DNA of 49,469 bases from Gluconobacter sphaericus NBRC 12467 (GCF_006539125.1 NZ_BJMK01000014.1:1-49469); one strand, 5' to 3'; shown: positions 8,456 to 17,657, numbered from the stretch's first letter. Notes: generated by a model from the letters alone, not told the origin. Numbers and translations: made by a program.

Positions 8456-10573
8456 TTATTGTACGTCCATCAGCTTGTGGCTGAGGTAAATCGCTTCAAG
8501 AGCCCGCTCATGCGCGATCTCAGCTGCATTGACCGTACCGGCATGACCACCTTCCACATCCTCATAATATAGGAAAGGCAGCTTTAGGCTTTCCAACCGG
8601 GCTGCAAACCGGCGTGCATGGATCGGACCAACGCGATCATCCCGCGTGGACGTGAAGATGAACGGCTCAGGATAGGACACTCCGGCCTTCAGGTTCTGCA
8701 GGGGCGACATCTTTTTCCAGAAGGTGCGCGGCCCCGGCTCGGAGATGCTCCCATACTCCGCAGCCCAAGACGCCCCAGCGGCCATCTGCTCGTAATTCAT
8801 CATGTCCAGAAGCGGGACACCAATGATCGCCGCATTCCACAGGTCAGGATGCTGAGTGAACTCCACACCCGCCAGAAGACCGCCATTGGAGCGCCCCCGC
8901 AGCCCCAGATGCTTCGGCGACGTAATATGCCTGGCGATCAGATCGCGAGCCACAGCCGCAAAGTCGTCATAAGCCTTCTGCCGTCCTTCCCGCCGGGCGA
9001 CATCATGCCAGGCCGGGCCGAATTCTCCGCCACCACGGATATTGGCCATGACATACACGCCACCACGGTCAAACCACGTAATCCCCAGATCCGGATGATA
9101 GACGGGCAGATACGAAAGTCCGAACCCGCCATAAGCCGTCATCAGGGTCGGACGGGCGTCATCCTTCTGCCAGTCTCGGGCATGAACGATGAAGTAGGGA
9201 ATAGCCGTGTCATCCGTGCTGGTCGCCGACATCTGCTCCACGACCAGACCGGACGCATCGAACAGGTCCGGCTGACGATACAGCGGCTGCGCGGTCTGTG
9301 ACGTCGTATTTAGGCTCCATAGCTGCGGCGGCTGAATGAACCCTTCAAGCTGAAGATAGGCCTGCGCAAGCTTCGGATCTGACGAGACGATTTCCGCCGC
9401 CATGTTTTTAGGCAGCGCAATGGAACGCGCGGTCCATGCACCATCCGCCTCATGGCGGAAAAGCTTCAGGACAGGCTGGACATCGTCATACACAACAACA
9501 ACCAGACCATCCTTGGTCACCGCCACAGCGTCCCCCATACCATCCCCGATGGTCTGATGGGACGTCGGCGACAGAATAAGCCGGGGTTCAGACGGCTTTT
9601 CCGGATCCAGGGCAATAATACTGTCCGCACGGAATATCCGTCCGTGCAAGACCCAGTCCTGAAGCAGATGCAGGACCAGCTGACCATCCAGATAGGAGAG
9701 GCTGTCGTATTTCTCCGGAAGGGACAGCCGACTCAGTTGATGCGTGACAGGATTGAAAAGACTGACTTCCGTGTGAAAGAAATCCCGGTGACGGCTGATA
9801 AAGAAAAGCTGCCGCCCCTTCTCATCGCGCAGCCTCTCCGGCGAAACATCCATGTCCGTGGTCTGCCCACGATAGATTTCGACAGCCTGAGCCAGTGACT
9901 GACCGCGGTGGAGCAGCCGGACCGAATAAGGATAACCTGACTTGGTCAGCCCCGCATTGCCCGCTCCCCAGTCCCGCGAAACCAGAAGTGTATCGGCATC
10001 CACCCAGATGACGGTCTGTTTTCCGGACGGCAGAACGAAACCGTCTTTTACAAAACTACCCGTCTGCGTGTCGTATTCCCGGACCACATGCGCATCTTCC
10101 CCTGCCTGAGACAGGGACATGAGGCAGAAGCGATCCTGCGGCGCAAGACACTCAAGACCCTCCATGACCCAGTTGGCGTGTTCTGTGCGGGCCAGAGCAT
10201 CAAGATCGAAGCGCGTTTTCCATTCCGGATGACCGGAATTAAAGGATGCGACCGAAGCACTGCGCCAGATCCCGCGGACATGAACATCGTCCTGCCAGAA
10301 GTTCCAGATTTCCCCACCCTGCTGCGTGGGAACGGCAAGACGGACCGGAGACTGCTGGGCTGTCAGGATTTTCTGATACAGGGGTTTGTAGCGTGGATCA
10401 GATGTGAGGACCGCCTCTGTATGGGCATTCTGTGCCCTCACCCAGTCCAGCGCCTTCGCACCGTCCGTCTGGCTCAGTTCGGCAGGCGACGGGAGAGAGG
10501 GCGAACCCGCATAAGCTGCCAGAGGCAGGATGGAGAGAGACAGGCACAGTGCTCTCGCAAGAACAGGAAACAT
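8456..10573 (-). CDS. Exported prolyl oligopeptidase family serine peptidase (S9A)
   Basis: Periplasmic peptidase of the prolyl oligopeptidase family, 705 aa. Residues 1-23 form a Sec signal peptide ending AYA. The N-terminal two thirds should be the seven-bladed propeller that gates access. The C-terminal alpha/beta hydrolase domain has the catalytic Ser near residue 562 (GRSNGG), the Asp in DDRVGP near 645, and His near 677 (EGGHAG). The sequence YGGFGLSYLP before the nucleophile is also typical. It stands alone between rpsU and motA. Natural substrates are likely short proline-containing peptides; specificity is not readable. Confidence 0.9.
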   Translation of the reverse strand: MFPVLARALCLSLSILPLAAYAGSPSLPSPAELSQTDGAKALDWVRAQNAHTEAVLTSDPRYKPLYQKILTAQQSPVRLAVPTQQGGEIWNFWQDDVHVRGIWRSASVASFNSGHPEWKTRFDLDALARTEHANWVMEGLECLAPQDRFCLMSLSQAGEDAHVVREYDTQTGSFVKDGFVLPSGKQTVIWVDADTLLVSRDWGAGNAGLTKSGYPYSVRLLHRGQSLAQAVEIYRGQTTDMDVSPERLRDEKGRQLFFISRHRDFFHTEVSLFNPVTHQLSRLSLPEKYDSLSYLDGQLVLHLLQDWVLHGRIFRADSIIALDPEKPSEPRLILSPTSHQTIGDGMGDAVAVTKDGLVVVVYDDVQPVLKLFRHEADGAWTARSIALPKNMAAEIVSSDPKLAQAYLQLEGFIQPPQLWSLNTTSQTAQPLYRQPDLFDASGLVVEQMSATSTDDTAIPYFIVHARDWQKDDARPTLMTAYGGFGLSYLPVYHPDLGITWFDRGGVYVMANIRGGGEFGPAWHDVARREGRQKAYDDFAAVARDLIARHITSPKHLGLRGRSNGGLLAGVEFTQHPDLWNAAIIGVPLLDMMNYEQMAAGASWAAEYGSISEPGPRTFWKKMSPLQNLKAGVSYPEPFIFTSTRDDRVGPIHARRFAARLESLKLPFLYYEDVEGGHAGTVNAAEIAHERALEAIYLSHKLMDVQ

Positions 10574-10625
10574 GGAAAGCCTTTACGATACCAACAATAT
10601 CGACATCGTAAAGACATCCGACCGA

Positions 10626-11492
10626 TCAGGCCACAGCCGCTGCGCTGACCGCTTCTTCGACTTCCTGAAAGCTCGGCATCAAGTCGGAAGGGATGCTTTT
10701 ACGCCCGATCTCAACACTGACCTGTGGCGCATTTCCCTGAAGATGAGCAACAATAACGGAGCGAACGAGATCAAGATAAGACGACTCTTCCTCAACCACG
10801 CCCCCAAGTCGGCTCGCGATCGGAGCCACAATTCCATAGGCCAAAAGAATACCCAAAAATGTTCCCACCAGCGCGCCCGCAATCATTTCGCCAAGAACGA
10901 TCGGCGGCTTGCTGATGGACGCCATGGTCTTGATAACGCCCAGAACCGCCGCCACAATTCCCAGAGCAGGCAACGCGTCGGAGACAGACTGAAGTGCATG
11001 GGGAAGATGCATTTCCTCGCGCATGTTCTTCTTGAGTTCGTTCCCCATCACTTCATCCATCTGGTACGGATCAGTCGCATTCATGCCCGCCATGCGCAGA
11101 TAGTCGCAGATGAACGAGCAGACATGGGGATTGTCCCGAATCTTCGGAAAGGCACCAAAAACCGTACTGCCCTGCGGATCCTCGATATGAGTTTCCAGCG
11201 CCATGAACCCCTTGGAAGACGCCAGTTTCGCAATGTGGAACAGCAAGCTCAGAAGATCGACGTAATCCGTCCGGCCGTACTGGGAGCCTTTCATGGCCTT
11301 CTTGATACCGGCAGGAAGATGTTTGACGGCGCCTAGGGAGTTAGCCATCAGAAAGGTTCCGACTGCGGCTCCCAGAATGGTCAGAAGCTCGAACGGCATT
11401 GACGAGACAAGCGGGCCGATAGCACCGCCGGATGCTACGAACGATCCGAAAACACAACCCAGAACAACGACCAGACCGATAATGATGAACAT
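10626..11492 (-). CDS. motA: Flagellar motor stator protein MotA
   Basis: Inner-membrane proton-channel subunit of the flagellar stator, 288 aa. It has two N-terminal transmembrane helices (MFIIIGLVVVLGCVFGSFVA and the 33-50 region), the cytoplasmic domain with the FPKIRDNPHVCSFICDYLRM segment, and two further helices with the family hallmark LPALGIVAAVLGVIKTM and GEMIAGALVGTFLGILLAYG. It lies 26 bases downstream of motB in the same operon, so the order is motB-motA, the reverse of the common arrangement. Confidence 0.95.
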   Translation of the reverse strand: MFIIIGLVVVLGCVFGSFVASGGAIGPLVSSMPFELLTILGAAVGTFLMANSLGAVKHLPAGIKKAMKGSQYGRTDYVDLLSLLFHIAKLASSKGFMALETHIEDPQGSTVFGAFPKIRDNPHVCSFICDYLRMAGMNATDPYQMDEVMGNELKKNMREEMHLPHALQSVSDALPALGIVAAVLGVIKTMASISKPPIVLGEMIAGALVGTFLGILLAYGIVAPIASRLGGVVEEESSYLDLVRSVIVAHLQGNAPQVSVEIGRKSIPSDLMPSFQEVEEAVSAAAVA

Positions 11493-11518
11493 CCGAAAAT
11501 TTCCTGACTAACTTGAAT

Positions 11519-12454
11519 TTATTGAGAAATATCGGGCGACAGCACCAGGACGATGCGACGGTTCCCGGGATTGAGCGGCTGGGTGGGGTCAAAAAGATTG
11601 CGGTCGGCATATCCGCTGACGGATCTCAAACGCCGGTCCGGAAAGCCGCTCTGGACAACGAGATCCCGTACTGCGACCGCACGCGCACTCGACAGACTCC
11701 AGTTACTCAGCTGACCAGGGCGATAGGGAGCAGCGTCGGTGTATCCGGCAATGGAGAGCTTGCCGTGGAGCTTCTCAAGATACGGCACAATTGCCTTGAT
11801 CAACTGGACGGCATGAGGATTGGGCGAGGACTGCCCCATAGCGAACATCGGCTGATGATCGGAATCCGCGATCTGGACATGCAGCCCGTCATCACCGACC
11901 GTGACCGAGACCTGGGAACGGACATCCGCCAGTTCGGGCGTATTGCTAATGAGCGCCTGGATCTTCTGGGCCGCGGCAGCCCTGGCCTCCTGCTCAGCCT
12001 TCTGGACAGAAGGCGTAACGGGGGGCTCACCGGGCTGGATCTGGCTGTCATGCAGAACGACGATCTGCGCTGTATGCACGCCCGGCGCGGTCTGGCCCTT
12101 CCCCTGCTGGGAGCCTCCGGCTTCTTGGGACACCTTGCCGTACTGGTCCTTTCCCGGCTTCAGGGCAACCGGTTTCGTCTCCAGAGACACTGGCTCCGGT
12201 GCCGCGGGCAGGACATTCTCCACCGGTGGCGGCACATCCTTCCAGACCGCCATCGGATTGAAGAAATTGGCGATACCCTTGCGCTGCTCTTCCGTCGTGG
12301 CATTGATGAGCCACATGACAAGGAAGAACGCCATCATGGCCGTTACGAAATCGGCATAGGCAATTTTCCACGCCCCGCCATGATGACCACCCTCGACCAC
12401 ATCAAAACGCTTGATGATGATTTTTCGAGCTTCTTTACCGTTCTGGTTGGACAT
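11519..12454 (-). CDS. motB: Flagellar motor stator protein MotB
   Basis: Stator subunit that anchors the motor to peptidoglycan, 311 aa from ATG 12454. That start has AGGAGG five bases upstream; the longer open frame to 12595 is rejected. The single transmembrane helix follows the signature WKIAYADFVTAMMAFFLVMW, with the proton-carrying Asp at residue 35. A linker rich in Pro/Gln/Glu leads to the OmpA-like peptidoglycan-binding domain (LSIAGYTDAAPY...NWSLSSARAVAVRDLV). motA follows after 26 bases. No other flagellar gene is in the window. Confidence 0.95.
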   Translation of the reverse strand: MSNQNGKEARKIIIKRFDVVEGGHHGGAWKIAYADFVTAMMAFFLVMWLINATTEEQRKGIANFFNPMAVWKDVPPPVENVLPAAPEPVSLETKPVALKPGKDQYGKVSQEAGGSQQGKGQTAPGVHTAQIVVLHDSQIQPGEPPVTPSVQKAEQEARAAAAQKIQALISNTPELADVRSQVSVTVGDDGLHVQIADSDHQPMFAMGQSSPNPHAVQLIKAIVPYLEKLHGKLSIAGYTDAAPYRPGQLSNWSLSSARAVAVRDLVVQSGFPDRRLRSVSGYADRNLFDPTQPLNPGNRRIVLVLSPDISQ

Positions 12455-12481
12455 CCCGCCTCCTGAGTGTTCCCAGTATGA

Positions 12482-12517
12482 CGGGCGAGTTCTTAAGGAG
12501 AGGTTTAAGAACGCCCG
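12482..12517 (-). terminator. Strong hairpin at the end of the GT39 gene, terminator-like
   Basis: CGGGCG + TTCTTAA pairs with TTAAGAA + CGCCCG across an 8-base loop, with a 2-base bulge on one side. The stop codon of the glycosyltransferase (12505-12507) is inside one arm, and the motB start is 28 bases further on. There is no clear T tract, so it may attenuate or process the transcript rather than fully terminate it. Confidence 0.5.
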
Positions 12518-13905
12518 GGAAGCTGCACACCTATCGTGAAACTTGGCGGGCTGACGGTGAAGCAGCGGATGGGTTGAGCGCGGACTTCCCGGCACAGTGT
12601 TGCGGATTTTTCTGGAACCGTGCCATGCCGCTGCTCCTCGACCATGACGGCTTTTGCGCTCATTGCTGGAGAAAGGCGGAAAAGCTGCCAGCGCGTATCC
12701 GTCCCGATCACGGGTAGGATATCCTGAGTGAACGCCAACCTTGAGGCGAGAGCGTAATCCTCAGCGGCAAGCGCGGTTGCGCCTTCGGCTTTGGCCTTCA
12801 GAGCGAGCTGTCGGGAAAAGGTTTCCCAGCCGCCGGTCAGACGCAAAACCGGATCCCGATGGGGCACAAGGTGCAGCGGCGAAAAAACCGCCTGAATACA
12901 GACAATGAGCGTCAGCGCCAGCCCGCTGATGACGGGCCAGCGGACGCGCCAGCCTGTTTCAAGAGCAGCCAGGGCAAAGACAGGATAGATCACTGCCGGC
13001 CAGTTTGGCTGGACCCGGTCCCCGAAGGCATGCGTGACGAACACGACCATCGGCACAAGAGCCAGCCAGGCCAGAAGGCGATTGCGTTTGAGACAGACCC
13101 AGAGCCCGACCGCGAACAGAACGAAAATGAGCGGCGTGGCGAGGCCAATCTGCCCCCCGATCAGCTCGCCCATGAACTGGACGGCACGAGCCGGATGCCA
13201 GTCTCCCGCCCTGCCTCCCTGTCTGATGAAGCTGGCCCAGTGGTGATACGCATTCCACAGGATGACAGGTGACATCGCCAAAAACAGGACCGGAATGGCC
13301 AACCACGGACCAAACTGACGGCGCAAGCGTCCCGTCGCAAGGACAGCGCCCCCCAGTCCGGCACAGATCAGGACGGCGGTGTATTTTGAATCAAAAGCCA
13401 GCCCCAGAAGAACAGCCGAACCGATCCACCACGGAAGAGTAGCACGCGGTTTCAACTCTGGATCGACAGCACGGCTGAGCGTGTAAAGAAATAGCGTGAT
13501 GAAGAACAGAAGCGGGGTGTCTGGCGTCATGGTGACGGCGCCCAGACCCAGCATGAGCGTAGCATTGAGCAGCAGCACAGCCCCGAAGCCGGACTTTGGC
13601 CATGAGCAGGACGGCAGCAGACGCCGTGCTGCGTGATAAAGCGCCCAGCTTCCGGGCAGAACGGAGAGCGGACCCAGCAGACGGACACCCAGCGGTGTCT
13701 CCCCGGCGATCCATGTCCCGACACGGATCCAGAGGGCAACCATGAAGGGATGATCCAGATAGCCTGGCTGAAGATTGCGGGACCAGACCCAGTAGTAGGC
13801 CTCGTCGGGCGTCAACGGGACATTGGCCGCCAGACACAGCCGGATAACGGTCAGAAGGACAAGAAACGCCCAGAACAGCCGAAGTTGGCGCGGGGTATCA
13901 CTCAC
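12505..13905 (-). CDS. GT39/GT83-type integral membrane glycosyltransferase
   Basis: Polytopic inner-membrane glycosyltransferase of the ArnT/PMT-like group, which uses polyprenyl-phosphate sugars to glycosylate periplasmic acceptors. The N-terminal signature is intact: the first helix, then NVPLTPDEAYYWVWSRNLQPGY and LDHPFMVALWIR with the acidic residue after the first helix. About ten hydrophobic helices follow, and a soluble tail of about 120 residues. The start is uncertain: GTG 13905 (466 aa) lies 4 bases after the upstream gene ends, while ATG 13998 would overlap it by 89 bases. The partner upstream is a polyprenyl-phosphate sugar synthase. Sugar and acceptor are unknown. Confidence 0.82.
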   Translation of the reverse strand: MSDTPRQLRLFWAFLVLLTVIRLCLAANVPLTPDEAYYWVWSRNLQPGYLDHPFMVALWIRVGTWIAGETPLGVRLLGPLSVLPGSWALYHAARRLLPSCSWPKSGFGAVLLLNATLMLGLGAVTMTPDTPLLFFITLFLYTLSRAVDPELKPRATLPWWIGSAVLLGLAFDSKYTAVLICAGLGGAVLATGRLRRQFGPWLAIPVLFLAMSPVILWNAYHHWASFIRQGGRAGDWHPARAVQFMGELIGGQIGLATPLIFVLFAVGLWVCLKRNRLLAWLALVPMVVFVTHAFGDRVQPNWPAVIYPVFALAALETGWRVRWPVISGLALTLIVCIQAVFSPLHLVPHRDPVLRLTGGWETFSRQLALKAKAEGATALAAEDYALASRLAFTQDILPVIGTDTRWQLFRLSPAMSAKAVMVEEQRHGTVPEKSATLCREVRAQPIRCFTVSPPSFTIGVQLPGRS

Positions 13906-13909
13906 AATG

Positions 13910-15016
13910 TCAGCGCCAGACAAGCGTGGAAGAGACCGCGTAGTTCCAGACAACGCCGACGACAGCTCCGGCAGCGGAGGAACGGTCCCAATGGCCATGG
14001 CCGGCGCTGTCCAGCATCATGCGGGCAATACCAATATTGGCGATCGCACCCAGCGAGCAAACGGCAATGAAAATGACCAGTCCGCGCCAGAGCTTCATCC
14101 CTTTCAGACGACGGTCATGATAGGTGAATCGGTTGTTGAGCATGAAATTCGTCAGGATGGCGACGGCTGTTCCGGCCAGCTGGGCCCAAGAAAAACTCAG
14201 ACCGCAGGCGCCTGCCAGATTCAGGACGGCCACATTGACGGCCACGCCAATCAGCCCGACCAGCGCAAAAGCCATGAAACGCGTCGGCAGCCAGCCTCGA
14301 GCCAGCTTGTCGAGCAGCATGGTCGCAAACTGGATCAGGACCACGATATCGAGCTTGCTCTCGCCGGCCTGCCGCGGGCGGAATACAAAAGGCACCTCGA
14401 CGATACGCACGGTCCGGGGTGCTGACATCACCAGATCGAGTAGAATCTTGAAGCCTGTTCCCGATAGTCGGTGTAGCAGGGTGTCAAAGAGATCGCGACG
14501 CATGGCGAAAAAACCGCTCATCGGATCACTGAGCGGATGCGGCATGATGGCCTGCGCGGCTCGGATGCCCGCATCTGAGAGCATGTGTCGCCAGTGCCCC
14601 GCCAGTCCGGCGCTATCTCCGCCTTCGACATGTCGACTCGCCACGACGATATCCGCGCCGGATTGCAGTTCGGCCAGCATGGTGCGCAGGACGGATTCAT
14701 CATGCTGCAGATCACCGTCCATAACCGCGACCCACGGGGCACTTGATGAGAGAATTCCTTCAATCACGGCGGATGACAGGCCACGGCGCCCGACCCGGCA
14801 CAGCACCCGGACCCGCGGGTCCAGACGTGCAATGCGGGACACCTCGGCCGCCGTGCCGTCCGGAGAGCTGTCATCGACGAAGATGACTTCCCATTTCCGG
14901 CCTTCAAGCGCGCTGTCCAACGCGGCGACCATGGGCCTCACATTGGCGACCTCGTTGTAACACGGGACGATGACACTCATTTCGGCCGGAAGCGGCAGCA
15001 GCCGCGAGGCGGTCAT
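13910..15016 (-). CDS. Polyprenyl-phosphate glycosyltransferase (GT2) fused to a GtrA domain
   Basis: Transfers a sugar from a nucleotide donor to polyprenyl phosphate at the cytoplasmic membrane face. The protein is 368 aa. Residues 13-225 are a GT2 domain of the dolichol-phosphate mannose synthase type: MSVIVPCYNEVANVRPM, the DDSSPDGT donor motif and the VMDGDLQHDE DxD motif. Residues 240-365 are a four-helix GtrA domain (MAFALVGLIGVAVNVAVLN, AILTNFMLNNRFTYHDR). Synthase and flippase-like functions are thus in one chain. The next gene is the expected acceptor-side transferase, so together they resemble an ArnC/ArnT or GtrA-GtrB-Gtr module. Confidence 0.9.
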   Translation of the reverse strand: MTASRLLPLPAEMSVIVPCYNEVANVRPMVAALDSALEGRKWEVIFVDDSSPDGTAAEVSRIARLDPRVRVLCRVGRRGLSSAVIEGILSSSAPWVAVMDGDLQHDESVLRTMLAELQSGADIVVASRHVEGGDSAGLAGHWRHMLSDAGIRAAQAIMPHPLSDPMSGFFAMRRDLFDTLLHRLSGTGFKILLDLVMSAPRTVRIVEVPFVFRPRQAGESKLDIVVLIQFATMLLDKLARGWLPTRFMAFALVGLIGVAVNVAVLNLAGACGLSFSWAQLAGTAVAILTNFMLNNRFTYHDRRLKGMKLWRGLVIFIAVCSLGAIANIGIARMMLDSAGHGHWDRSSAAGAVVGVVWNYAVSSTLVWR

Positions 15017-15027
15017 GGGATCAGCCG

Positions 15028-15510
15028 TCAGATCGGCACGCCGGCAAGATCACGGCTTGTATGGATGGTCTGGAGAGTTTGGACGCGGACGACATGCGGG
15101 CTGTCGGTCAACAGGCGCGTCAGGGCATTCTGGTGGGCGGCGTCGCGGGCAACAAGGCGCACGAGGAAATCGCCGCCACCACGAATCATATGGCATTCCC
15201 GCGTTTCGGGCCAGGCGCCGACCTGTGCCTCAAAGGCTTCCAACACGCTGCCTTTCTGGCTCTCGAGACCAATCAGGGCATAGAAATTCAGGGACCAGCC
15301 CAGCAGGGCCGCATCCACTTCTGCATGGTAGCCCTTGATGATCCCCATTTCTTCAAGCCGCCGGACACGTCGCAGACAGGGGGGCGCGGAAATGCCGGTC
15401 CGACGGGCGAGTTCCACGTTGGTCATGCGTCCATCGACCTGAAGTTCGGCAATGATCTGCCGGTCGATGGCGTCCAGTTCAATCGGTGCGGGGTGTGGCG
15501 GTACGTTCAT
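15028..15510 (-). CDS. Lrp/AsnC-family transcriptional regulator
   Basis: Protein of 160 aa. The N-terminal helix-turn-helix is LDAIDRQIIAELQVDGRMTNVELARRTGISAPPCLRRVRRLEEMGII, followed by the KGYHAEVDAALLG hinge and a C-terminal RAM ligand-binding domain (residues about 75-150, with CHMIRGGGDFLVRLVARD). It diverges from trxB across a 98-base gap and ends 12 bases before the GT2 gene starts, so these three may be one unit. The effector, probably an amino acid, is not predictable. Confidence 0.93.
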   Translation of the reverse strand: MNVPPHPAPIELDAIDRQIIAELQVDGRMTNVELARRTGISAPPCLRRVRRLEEMGIIKGYHAEVDAALLGWSLNFYALIGLESQKGSVLEAFEAQVGAWPETRECHMIRGGGDFLVRLVARDAAHQNALTRLLTDSPHVVRVQTLQTIHTSRDLAGVPI

Positions 15511-15608
15511 TTCACTCTGACATATATGGCAGGTGACATGATCCGCAAAGATGGCAGATGCGTCGGAAGTCTTTATATGGGGGACCAGATACCCATTGAG
15601 GACCCATC

Positions 15609-16583
15609 ATGCCTGAAATCCATCATACGGATCTGCTGGTCGTTGGCGCCGGCCCTGCTGGTTACACCGCTGCGATCTACGCGGCCCGCGCGAGCCTCAA
15701 GCCGATTCTCGTCACCGGGATGCAGCCCGGCGGTCAGCTCACCATCACGACTGATGTTGAAAACTATCCCGGCTTTGCGAATCCTGTGCAGGGCCCCTGG
15801 CTGATGGAGCAGATGCGCGCGCAGGCCGAGCACGTCGGGACGCAACTGGTTTATGACCTGATCGTAAAGGCCGACCTAAAGAACGGTCCGGGGCCGGACG
15901 GATATTTCCGGCTAGTCGGAGATTCTGGAGACGAATTCCGGGCACGCACAGTTGTGATCGCCACGGGAGCCCAGGCCAAGTGGCTCGGCCTCGAATCGGA
16001 AAAGCGCCTCCAACGTGGTGGCGTTTCAGCCTGCGCGACCTGCGACGGCTTCTTCTATCGCGGCAAGACGGTCGCCGTTATCGGCGGCGGCAATACGGCG
16101 GTCGAGGAAGCGCTGTACCTGACGCATCATGCGGACAAGGTGCATCTGATCCATCGCCGTGACAGCCTGCGGGCCGAGCGCATACTGCAGGAGCGCCTGT
16201 TCTCCAACCCAAAGGTCGAAGTTCACTGGAACCAAGCTGTCGAGGAAATCCTGGGCGCGGGTGACCCGGAAGTCGTCTGCGGCGTGGCCCTGAAGGACAC
16301 GCAGACGGGCGCACTCTCTAAGCTGGACGTGGATGGCGTGTTCGTGGCCATCGGTCATACGCCCAATGCCGGTCCGTTCCGGCATGAAGTCGCTTGTGAC
16401 AGCGATGGATATATCCTGACGGAAAACGATGGCACAGGCACGTCAGTCAAAGGAGTATTCGCAGCCGGTGATATCCAGGACCGGATTTTCCGGCAAGCCG
16501 TGACGGCAGCCGGAACGGGCTGCATGGCGGCGCTTGAGGCAGAACGATATCTTTCTGGCATACCTGCCATGACAAAAACTTGA
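15609..16583 (+). CDS. trxB: Thioredoxin-disulfide reductase
   Basis: NADPH-dependent flavoenzyme that reduces thioredoxin; 324 aa, normal length. It shows the FAD Rossmann motif VVGAGPAGYTAAIYAAR, redox-active Cys142 and Cys145 in ACATCDG, the NADPH motif VIGGGNTAVEEALYL, and the C-terminal FAD motif VFAAGDIQDRIFRQ. The LysR gene next to it corresponds to the trxB-lsrB neighbourhood of rhizobia, which supports a redox role for both. Confidence 0.97.
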   Translation: MPEIHHTDLLVVGAGPAGYTAAIYAARASLKPILVTGMQPGGQLTITTDVENYPGFANPVQGPWLMEQMRAQAEHVGTQLVYDLIVKADLKNGPGPDGYFRLVGDSGDEFRARTVVIATGAQAKWLGLESEKRLQRGGVSACATCDGFFYRGKTVAVIGGGNTAVEEALYLTHHADKVHLIHRRDSLRAERILQERLFSNPKVEVHWNQAVEEILGAGDPEVVCGVALKDTQTGALSKLDVDGVFVAIGHTPNAGPFRHEVACDSDGYILTENDGTGTSVKGVFAAGDIQDRIFRQAVTAAGTGCMAALEAERYLSGIPAMTKT

Positions 16584-16701
16584 CCCTCGCCTGCGCTTCA
16601 GACAGTTTCGTCCATTCAACGACATATCTTGACGGATAACGCCGGGACGTATGGGTAAGAAGGACGAAGACCGTCGCATCGGCGAACGGGGAGAAAACCA
16701 G

Positions 16702-17601
16702 ATGGACTGGGACAAGCTGCGGATTTTTCACGCCGTGGCAGAAGCCGGTTCCTTCACTCATGCCGGCGACCGGCTGGGACTGAGTCAGTCGGCAGTTTCG
16801 CGCCAGATTTCCGCGCTTGAAGATGTCCTGCGTGTGCCTCTGTTCCATCGGCATGCGCGTGGGCTGATCCTGACGGAACAGGGCGATGTCCTGAATCGTA
16901 CCGTGCGGGAAGTCTTCTCGAAACTCGCCCTCACCCAGGCCTTCCTGAGCGAGAGCAAGGAACGGGCGGCTGGCAAGATCAAGATCACCACGACGACCGG
17001 CTTTGGCCTGTCCTGGCTTTCTCCGCGCCTGAACCGGTTTCTAGAGCTGCATCCCGATATCGAAGTCACGCTTCTGCTCGAAGATGCAGATCTGGATCTG
17101 GGCATGCGGGAGGCCGATGTTGCGATCAGGCTCCATCCGCCGACCCAGCCGGATCTGGTTCAACGTCATCTCGCGAATTTTCCCATGCCAATTTATGCCA
17201 GCGCCGAATATCTTGAGCGCAACGGCACACCACACTCTCTGGAAGACCTTGCCAATCACCAGATCATAAGCTTCGCAGGCTGGCATCTGCCACTTCCCAA
17301 CGTGAACTGGTTGCTGGATCTGCTGCGGCAGGAAGGCGTTGCACGCCAAGGGAGCCGGCGACTAGCGATCAATAATATTTCTGCGGTTGCAAACGCCATT
17401 GCGGCTGGAACCGGGATCGGCTCACTGCCCCTTTATGCCGCCACGGGCTATCCCGGACTCGTCCGGATCCTGCCGAACCAGCAGGTCCCGCTGGTGGAGG
17501 CCTATTTCGTCTATCCAGAAGAATTGCGGACATCTAAACGGATCGCAGTGTTCCGGGATTTTCTTCTTTCAGAAATCAGCAACCTCAAGGGCCACGACTA
17601 G
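16702..17601 (+). CDS. LysR-family regulator, LsrB/VtlR-like
   Basis: Regulator of 299 aa from ATG 16702; a longer frame begins at 16651. The first residues, MDWDKLRIFHAVAEAGSFTHAG, are characteristic of LsrB (Sinorhizobium) and VtlR (Brucella, Agrobacterium). The helix-turn-helix is DRLGLSQSAVSRQISALEDVL. The remainder is a periplasmic-binding-like effector domain. The location directly after trxB matches rhizobial lsrB. The protein contains no cysteine at all, so the thiol-based sensing reported for rhizobial LsrB cannot operate here. Targets could be redox or envelope genes. Confidence 0.88.
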   Translation: MDWDKLRIFHAVAEAGSFTHAGDRLGLSQSAVSRQISALEDVLRVPLFHRHARGLILTEQGDVLNRTVREVFSKLALTQAFLSESKERAAGKIKITTTTGFGLSWLSPRLNRFLELHPDIEVTLLLEDADLDLGMREADVAIRLHPPTQPDLVQRHLANFPMPIYASAEYLERNGTPHSLEDLANHQIISFAGWHLPLPNVNWLLDLLRQEGVARQGSRRLAINNISAVANAIAAGTGIGSLPLYAATGYPGLVRILPNQQVPLVEAYFVYPEELRTSKRIAVFRDFLLSEISNLKGHD

Positions 17602-17610
17602 GGCAAATAC

Positions 17611-17657
17611 GGGAGACGGTCCCGTCTCCCTATCCCCGGCGCCCGTGCGCCCCGGGA
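17611..17657. terminator. Two tandem hairpins between convergent genes
   Basis: The first hairpin (17611-17630) has GGGAGACG pairing perfectly with CGTCTCCC around GTCC. The second (about 17633-17657) pairs GGCGC with GCGCC around CCGT, with flanking C/G pairing. They follow the LysR stop and meet the end of a candidate minus-strand gene. No long T tract is present. A bidirectional termination role is likely. Confidence 0.5.
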
